From contig NZ_OZ040189.1 in NCBI RefSeq assembly GCF_964048965.1, positions 930,001 through 994,000 on the forward strand: a DNA stretch of 64,000 bases. The letters are read 5' to 3'. This DNA is from Tenacibaculum sp. 190130A14a (lineage in GTDB: Bacteria > Bacteroidota > Bacteroidia > Flavobacteriales > Flavobacteriaceae). This document shows, one piece after another, positions 59,779 through 64,000 of this stretch. How positions within the stretch are numbered: position 1 is the stretch's first letter; each line of letters opens with the position of its first letter. Made by a program: the position numbers and the translations under genes. The notes below the pieces were generated by a model. The model was not told the DNA's origin. It made no database searches and was given only the letters and a program-made list of their open reading frames with translations.

Positions 59779-59852
59779 TGACCTCGGCAGGATTCAAACC
59801 TGCAACCTCTTGAGCCGTAATCAAGTGCACTATTCAGTTATGCTACGAGGCC
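59779..59852 (-). tRNA. tRNA-Arg (ACG)
   Basis: The minus strand folds as a cloverleaf. The acceptor pairs GGCCTCG with CGAGGTC, the anticodon stem CTTGA/TCAAG encloses TTACGGC with anticodon ACG, and the T arm is GCAGGTTTGAATCCTGC. The discriminator is A; CCA is not fully encoded. A TATATTTG -7 box (59877-59870) lies 17 bases upstream and is followed by GCACCCGC, nearly as in the tRNA-Asp genes. The ACG anticodon is read as inosine after modification. Confidence 0.95.
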
Positions 59853-59900
59853 TAATGCGTTTGCGGGTGCAAATATACAGCTATTTTTTAATTGCAAAAA

Positions 59901-60128
59901 TTATTTTTCAATTTCTTTTCTGAAATTTTCAATTACATTTTTAGCGCCCTCAAAATCAGAGTCAAAAATATGTAACTCGGCAGAATCTCCAAAGGTTCCA
60001 AATCCTGCAAGTCTTCCAGATTCTTTATCATCCTTAATAATAGAAGGAATACTAATTTGGTCTAATAAATAAGCCAACCTGTTTACTAAAATCGAGGTTC
60101 CTGTAAATATTTTAATATGTTCTTTCAT
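59901..60128 (-). CDS. DUF2007 family small protein
   Basis: The 75-residue protein matches the DUF2007 pattern: an N-terminal IKIFTGTSILVNRLAYLL segment in which two chains usually pair, SIIKDDKESGRLAGFG, and AELHIFDSDFEGAKNVI at the end. The family is described as putative signal transducing proteins without a proven function. It is cytoplasmic. It lies 20 bp after the next small gene on the same strand. Confidence 0.85.
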   Translation of the reverse strand: MKEHIKIFTGTSILVNRLAYLLDQISIPSIIKDDKESGRLAGFGTFGDSAELHIFDSDFEGAKNVIENFRKEIEK

Positions 60129-60148
60129 AACGTTTAGGTTTTAAAGGT

Positions 60149-60301
60149 TAATCTAATGCATTTATGGTAACAAAAGCACGCCATCCAATAATGGCTAATT
60201 GAAATTTAGATGCTTTTGCAATGTCCAACTGTCTTTTGGTAAAAGACGGTAAAAGAACTTTGTTTAGTTTGGCTAAAAACTTAAATAATTGTTTTTTCAT
60301 T
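60149..60301 (-). CDS. Conserved 50-residue protein of unknown function
   Basis: A 50-codon frame on the minus strand begins MKKQLFKFLAKLNK and ends IIGWRAFVTINALD. Proteins with this LPSFTKRQLDIAKASKFQ pattern occur in many flavobacteria, as far as I recall, and are sometimes mislabelled SsrA-binding protein. The conservation and a clean start and stop argue that it is real. It is basic, lacks a membrane segment, and precedes the DUF2007 gene by 20 bp. Confidence 0.75.
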
Positions 60302-60376
60302 AAGTAGTTGATTTACTATCAAAAATAATGAAAAAATCTTTAAAACTAGAGTGGTAGCTTCACTCTAGTTGTAGTT

Positions 60377-60609
60377 TTTCTTTTTCTTTCTTGTTGTTGG
60401 TTAGTCGGTGTTAACTTCCCGTGATAACAAATTTCCCTTCGTATGTGTTTTCTTTTTTAGCTTTTCATAGAAAGCGTACGCTGTTGTTGTGTTTTTTTGG
60501 TTTCTTTTTCTTTCTTGTTGTTGGTCAGTTGGTGTCAACTTCCTTTAATAACAAACTTCCCCTTTGTGTTGTTTTCTTTTTCTAGCAATTCATTAAAAGC
60601 GTACGCTGT
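60377..60609. repeat. Two imperfect direct repeats of about 110 bp
   Basis: The block at about 60377-60485 recurs at about 60501-60609 with a period of 124-125 bases. Shared elements are TTCTTGTTGTTGG, TAACTTCC or CAACTTCC, ATAACAAA, TTTTCTTTTT and AAAGCGTACGCTGT (with the 10-base palindrome AGCGTACGCT). On the minus strand one copy reads as AYAFNELLEKENN then TKGKFVIKGS and a stop; the other gives a similar peptide after a single-base shift. This suggests duplicated, decayed 3' ends of a gene. The rest of the 323-bp gap between neighbouring genes holds nothing else I can identify. Confidence 0.6.
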
Positions 60610-60624
60610 GTCTCTTTTTCTTTT

Positions 60625-61953
60625 TTATTTCTTTTTCTCCATCATTTTCTTGGCTAATTCAGCACCAATTAACGATTGTAATAAGTTGCCATTGTTTCCA
60701 TTTTTACTTCCTTCAATGTAGGTAGAAGGTAGTTTTAAATCTTTAATTTGTTGCGCAACTCCTACTGCAGTTTTATACTCCCATTCAGCACGTTCTTGAG
60801 GGGTTAATCCTGCACTTACTAATTTTGCATTTTCATAGTATTGAGCATCCGCAGCAACTTTTTTACTTTTCGCTTTAAATTGCTCTACTTCATATTGTTT
60901 TTTCTCTTTGATTAAGTTAAACTCAGCAACTTTCGCTTCTGTTTCAGCAGCAATGGTTTGTTGAATTTGTGCTTTTTCTAAACGGGCTCTTTCTTTTGCT
61001 TTTTCAGCTTCTCCTTTTGCTTTTTCTTTTTGAGCACGATAAAATTCACGCTCTGCTTGTTGTTTTTCTAATTGTGTTTGTGCAACTTCTTCTTTTTGCA
61101 ATTGTAAGCGGTTGTCAAAAGTCTCTTCCCAATCAATCTCATTTACCACAGCTTGCACTACTGTTAATCCGTATGACTTTAACGAGTTTCCTTTAACACG
61201 TACTGGTTCACCATTTGACATTTTAATTCTAAATCTTTTTTGACGAGATTCTTTGTTAGGTACAGTTCTTACAATTGTACTGTCTCCAATAATGTCTGGC
61301 TTTTGATTTTCAACATACTCTTCTAAAACATACATTCCGTTTTCTAATTGGTCTTGAAAATACCTGTCAAAATCAGCCGCTTGTCCTGAGATATAATCTT
61401 GTGCAGCCATTAACTTACACGTGTTTTTTATAGATTGATCTATGTTGGGTATAATACGAGAACGTATTAAGTTCTTTTCGGTTTTATTTCTGTCTGCAAC
61501 CGATAAAAACTGTTCTTTGTCGGTAGTATTGATACTAATTACAATTGAGGTTGCAATTTGCCCCTTTACCGCGTCGTTGAATTCCCACTGTCTTGCTTTG
61601 TCTACATAAGCATATTGACTTTGGTCACCTAACTTTCCATTTTCATTAGGAATAACATATTTGATAGGGATTTCAAACTGAATAGGAATCAATCTTCCCC
61701 ACATTTTTGTTTTTATTCCTTGTTGAAATACCGCTTTTTGTCCTCCCCAAGGGTATTGAACAGCATAGGCAGTACCTGGTTCAGCGTAAAAAAACATTCC
61801 TGTAATAATACTCATCACCACCCCAATAATAATAAACTGAATACTTCTTTGTGTGGTAAACCAGTCTATGACTTTGTTGTTTTTGATAATTGATTTTAAA
61901 ATAATAGCCACCACTCCCATGATGACTAACAAAATTCCAATAATTGTTAGCAT
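60625..61953 (-). CDS. SPFH (stomatin/prohibitin/flotillin-like) domain protein
   Basis: The 442-residue protein has two N-terminal membrane segments (LTIIGILLVIMGVVAIIL and SIQFIIIGVVMSIITGMFF) and an SPFH-like domain (about 65-270, with GTAYAVQYPWGGQKAVFQQGI and SRIIPNIDQSIKNTC as landmarks). A long charged coiled coil (about 275-385, rich in EKAKGEAEKAKERA repeats) and a C-terminal Asn/Gly-rich tail follow. SPFH proteins form ring-like oligomers on membranes and scaffold proteases or microdomains. No partner protease is adjacent. Length and layout are typical of bacterial flotillin relatives. Confidence 0.88.
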   Translation of the reverse strand: MLTIIGILLVIMGVVAIILKSIIKNNKVIDWFTTQRSIQFIIIGVVMSIITGMFFYAEPGTAYAVQYPWGGQKAVFQQGIKTKMWGRLIPIQFEIPIKYVIPNENGKLGDQSQYAYVDKARQWEFNDAVKGQIATSIVISINTTDKEQFLSVADRNKTEKNLIRSRIIPNIDQSIKNTCKLMAAQDYISGQAADFDRYFQDQLENGMYVLEEYVENQKPDIIGDSTIVRTVPNKESRQKRFRIKMSNGEPVRVKGNSLKSYGLTVVQAVVNEIDWEETFDNRLQLQKEEVAQTQLEKQQAEREFYRAQKEKAKGEAEKAKERARLEKAQIQQTIAAETEAKVAEFNLIKEKKQYEVEQFKAKSKKVAADAQYYENAKLVSAGLTPQERAEWEYKTAVGVAQQIKDLKLPSTYIEGSKNGNNGNLLQSLIGAELAKKMMEKKK

Positions 61954-61980
61954 AATAATAGTTGAATTAATATAGTTGAT

Positions 61981-62055
61981 TTAAAAAAATTGTTGAACGA
62001 TTTCAGTTGCAATTTGAACGGCAAAAATAGCTAGTTTTAATATAATAGTAATCAT
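61981..62055 (-). CDS. Possible 24-residue hydrophobic peptide
   Basis: A 25-codon frame starts MITIILKLAIFAVQI and ends VQQFF just 27 bases before the SPFH gene, on the same strand. It could encode a single membrane helix. There is no conservation evidence from the sequence alone, so chance is quite possible. The rest of the 525-bp gap (62056-62454) is A+T-rich with poly-T/poly-A runs and no other signal seen. Confidence 0.25.
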   Translation of the reverse strand: MITIILKLAIFAVQIATEIVQQFF

Positions 62056-62429
62056 TAATAGTATAGTGTTTTTATGTGTTAAAATAGTTTGATTTCGATA
62101 TTGTTTTTCGAATATATGAGGTTGCAAATGTTTGTACCAAATGGTTTGAAAAGAATTAATTTATTTGGATTGATAAATGAAGTTTAAAAAGTTGATTAAG
62201 TTTTAATGTGTAACTAATGTTTCTTGAAAAAAATAATGTATTGTAAGTTTAAAATGGTTTTAGTGTTTTAAAGTGTAATGAAATAAAGGAGCTTTTTTGG
62301 CGCTTTTAAAAAAGTAAAGGAACAAACGCTTTTTTTTAGGAAGATTTTTGCCTTTTGATTTTTTTCAATCCAACTCGAACTGATAAAAATCATTGTTTAT
62401 GTGGAGTAATTTTTTTAGTCTTTTTAATT

Positions 62430-62462
62430 TGAAAAAGGGATTGAACAAAAAGAGTATCTTCG
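62430..62462 (+). promoter_or_regulatory. Promoter of the antiporter gene
   Basis: TATCTTCG (62455-62462) is a 7/8 match to TAnnTTTG and lies 16 bases before the ATG. TTTG at 62428-62431 is 23 bases upstream, at the upper end of the spacing range known for flavobacteria. Confidence 0.5.
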
Positions 62463-62478
62463 CAGAAAAAAAACGTAC

Positions 62479-63420
62479 ATGAGTATTTTATACATAATCG
62501 GTGGATTAATATTGTTGGTTTTAGGAGGAAATTGGTTGTTAAAAGCAGCAGTAGGATTATCATTAAGATTAAACATACCTAAAATAGTAATTGGTATGAC
62601 CGTGGTTTCTTTTGCTACCTCGGCACCAGAATTAATTGTTAGTATAAAATCAGCTTTAGATGGGGCAACTGGTTTAGCAGTAGGGAATGTAATAGGTTCT
62701 AATATTGCCAATATTGGATTGGTTTTAGGAATTACCGTAATACTATCTTCTATCAATGTAGAAAAAAGTTTTTATAAAACTGATTGGCCAGTAATGATGG
62801 TGGCCTCTTTATTATTGTACTTTTTTATTGTAAATGACAGAACCATTCAATCCTATGAAGGAATGATTTTATTTGGAATGCTAGTGGTATTCCTAGTATA
62901 CTTATTACGTTTTCAAAAACAGGCTGTGGTAGACGAGATGCCAGAAGATGATGAGGAGTTACCTTTATATAAGGTAGTATTGTTTTTAGCAGTAGGAGGT
63001 TTTGGATTATGGGCAGGATCGGAGTTGTTAATAGACGGTTCAGTAAGCTTGGCTAAAAATATGGGAGTAAGTGATGCGGTAATTGGAGTTACAGTAGTTT
63101 CTGTAGGAACCAGTGTTCCTGAGTTAGCAGCTTCTATAATTGCGGTTTTAAAGAAAGAAAAAGCCATCTCATTAGGAAATTTAATTGGTTCTAATGTGTT
63201 TAATATTTTGGCAGTTTTAGGAATTACGGCAATGATTACTCCAATCGAAGTAAAATCAGACGCCTTGAGCTTAATTAATAATGATATTTATTGGATGTTA
63301 GCCATTTCATTCATTGTGTTACCATTGGTATTTATACCTAAAGGATTACGCTTAGGATGGCGAGATGGAATCATTTTACTTGGAGCCTATATTTTCTTTG
63401 TATATCAAACATTAACATAA
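62479..63420 (+). CDS. Calcium/sodium antiporter (CaCA family, YrbG-like)
   Basis: The 313-residue membrane protein has two homologous halves of about five helices. Each carries an alpha-repeat: VVSFATSAPELIVS with GNVIGSNIANIGLVLG in the first, and VVSVGTSVPELAASI with GNLIGSNVFNILAVLG in the second. The acidic residues in TSxPE and the Asn residues in GSNxxN form the ion sites. It exchanges cations such as Ca2+ against Na+ or H+. An acidic cytoplasmic loop (MPEDDEELP, near residue 155) joins the halves. It is a single-gene unit with its own terminator. Confidence 0.95.
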   Translation: MSILYIIGGLILLVLGGNWLLKAAVGLSLRLNIPKIVIGMTVVSFATSAPELIVSIKSALDGATGLAVGNVIGSNIANIGLVLGITVILSSINVEKSFYKTDWPVMMVASLLLYFFIVNDRTIQSYEGMILFGMLVVFLVYLLRFQKQAVVDEMPEDDEELPLYKVVLFLAVGGFGLWAGSELLIDGSVSLAKNMGVSDAVIGVTVVSVGTSVPELAASIIAVLKKEKAISLGNLIGSNVFNILAVLGITAMITPIEVKSDALSLINNDIYWMLAISFIVLPLVFIPKGLRLGWRDGIILLGAYIFFVYQTLT

Positions 63421-63423
63421 AAG

Positions 63424-63451
63424 AAAAATCCCGCAATTGCGGGATTTTTTT
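63424..63451. terminator. Terminator between the antiporter and glutamine synthetase genes
   Basis: AAATCCCGCAA and TTGCGGGATTT form a perfect inverted repeat with A and T runs on either side, directly after the antiporter stop codon and before the converging gene. It can act in both directions. Confidence 0.9.
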
Positions 63452-63476
63452 ATGAATTCAAAAACTAAAAACCTAC

Positions 63477-64000
63477 TTAGATTTTTGCGCTTTTTACAGT
63501 GTCAATAATTCTTCCAGCTACTTTGTATGGATCAGCATTAGAAGCAGGTCTTCTGTCTTCTAACCATCCTTTCCAACCTTGCTCAACAGTAATAATTGGA
63601 ATTCTAATAGAAGCACCACGGTCAGATACACCATAGCTAAAATCGTTGATAGAAGCTGTTTCGTGTAAACCAGTTAAACGCTGGTCGTTATATTCACCAT
63701 ATACTGCAATGTGTTCTTTAGTTACTGGTCTGAAAGCTTCACATACTTTTTCATACGTTTCTTGACTACCACAAGTTCTTAATAAAGTATTAGAGAAGTT
63801 TGCGTGCATACCAGAACCATTCCAATCTCCTTTTACTGGTTTTGGATGGTACTCAATGTAGTATCCATATTTTTCAGTTAATCTGTCTAGTAAGTAACGA
63901 GCTACCCAAATTTCGTCTCCAGCTTTTTTAGCACCTTTTGCAAATAATTGGAATTCCCATTGTCCAGAAGCAACCTCCTGGTTAATTCCTTCAAAAGTTA
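63477..64000 (-). CDS. Glutamine synthetase, GSII-like, beta-grasp type (5' part outside window)
   Basis: Only the C-terminal 173 residues are inside the window; the frame is open to the right edge. The sequence runs through GINQEVASGQWEFQLF, the active-site region GDWNGSGMHANFSN and RLTGLHETASINDFSYGVSDRGASIRIP (in overlapping motifs), ending YKVAGRIIDTVKSAKI. These fit the short, eukaryote-like GSII/beta-grasp glutamine synthetases found in Bacteroidota, which make glutamine from glutamate, ammonia and ATP. An internal Met in GSGMHANF is not the start. Confidence 0.93.
   Translation of the reverse strand, partial: TFEGINQEVASGQWEFQLFAKGAKKAGDEIWVARYLLDRLTEKYGYYIEYHPKPVKGDWNGSGMHANFSNTLLRTCGSQETYEKVCEAFRPVTKEHIAVYGEYNDQRLTGLHETASINDFSYGVSDRGASIRIPIITVEQGWKGWLEDRRPASNADPYKVAGRIIDTVKSAKI

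Noticed and set aside
60497..60721. Rightward 74-codon frame across the tandem repeats
   Set aside because: It runs antisense into the SPFH gene and its content is only the complement of poly-Lys/Glu codons.

Overview
The window looks like chromosomal DNA of a member of the Flavobacteriaceae (Bacteroidota), probably a marine genus such as Tenacibaculum or Polaribacter. The evidence is the very A+T-rich sequence, a SusC/SusD pair, promoters of the Bacteroidota type (TTTG, about 19 bases, TAnnTTTG), few Shine-Dalgarno sequences, and typical flavobacterial arrangements such as a split MetH, a MetX-aspartokinase-homoserine dehydrogenase fusion and a beta-grasp glutamine synthetase. The genus is an inference.

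Layout. (1) 1-15300 is a polysaccharide utilisation locus. A tight leftward operon (GntR-type regulator, aldose epimerase, GH63-like hydrolase, GNAT acetyltransferase, an unusual kinase/M23/aminotransferase fusion, GH2 beta-galactosidase) diverges from rightward susC-susD. A near-perfect palindrome between them carries the -33 box of both promoters. (2) 15300-17000 holds two identical tRNA-Asp genes, a DUF58 protein and thioredoxin. (3) 17150-22114 is thrABC behind a Thr/Ile-rich leader peptide. (4) 22115-26776 is an accessory stretch of small, mostly exported proteins of unknown function. It contains recurring intergenic modules, an inverted pair of palindromic repeats and one decayed gene. 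(5) 26790-49630 is a sulfur amino acid island. It holds metF and split metH under a SAM-I riboswitch; a twelve-gene operon for sulfate activation and reduction, siroheme, ferredoxins, a ferredoxin reductase and cysteine synthesis; metZ, metX-AK-HSD and metY under a second SAM-I riboswitch; and divergent metK behind a candidate SAM-II riboswitch. (6) 49747-56856 is a MarR/GbsR-like regulator with a TolC/adaptor/RND efflux operon. (7) 56907-64000 is mixed: guanylate kinase, VOC protein, PEBP-like protein, AraC regulator, tRNA-Arg with a duplicated 3' end, small conserved proteins, an SPFH protein, a Ca2+/Na+ antiporter and the end of glutamine synthetase.

The genes fit together mainly in region 5. 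Sulfate is activated by CysDN, reduced by CysH and the siroheme sulfite reductase (siroheme from CobA and the SirC-like protein, electrons plausibly from the ferredoxins), and fixed into cysteine (CysE/CysM) or homocysteine (MetY/MetZ acting on acylhomoserine from the fusion enzyme). Homocysteine is methylated by MetH with folate from MetF and converted to SAM by MetK. The riboswitches would sense that end product.

No CRISPR array, rRNA, transposase, integrase or recognisable defence system was found. The most interesting items are the back-to-back SAM-I and SAM-II switches, the symmetric operator of the polysaccharide locus, the Thr/Ile leader peptide, the two multidomain fusions and the repeat-bearing small-gene array.
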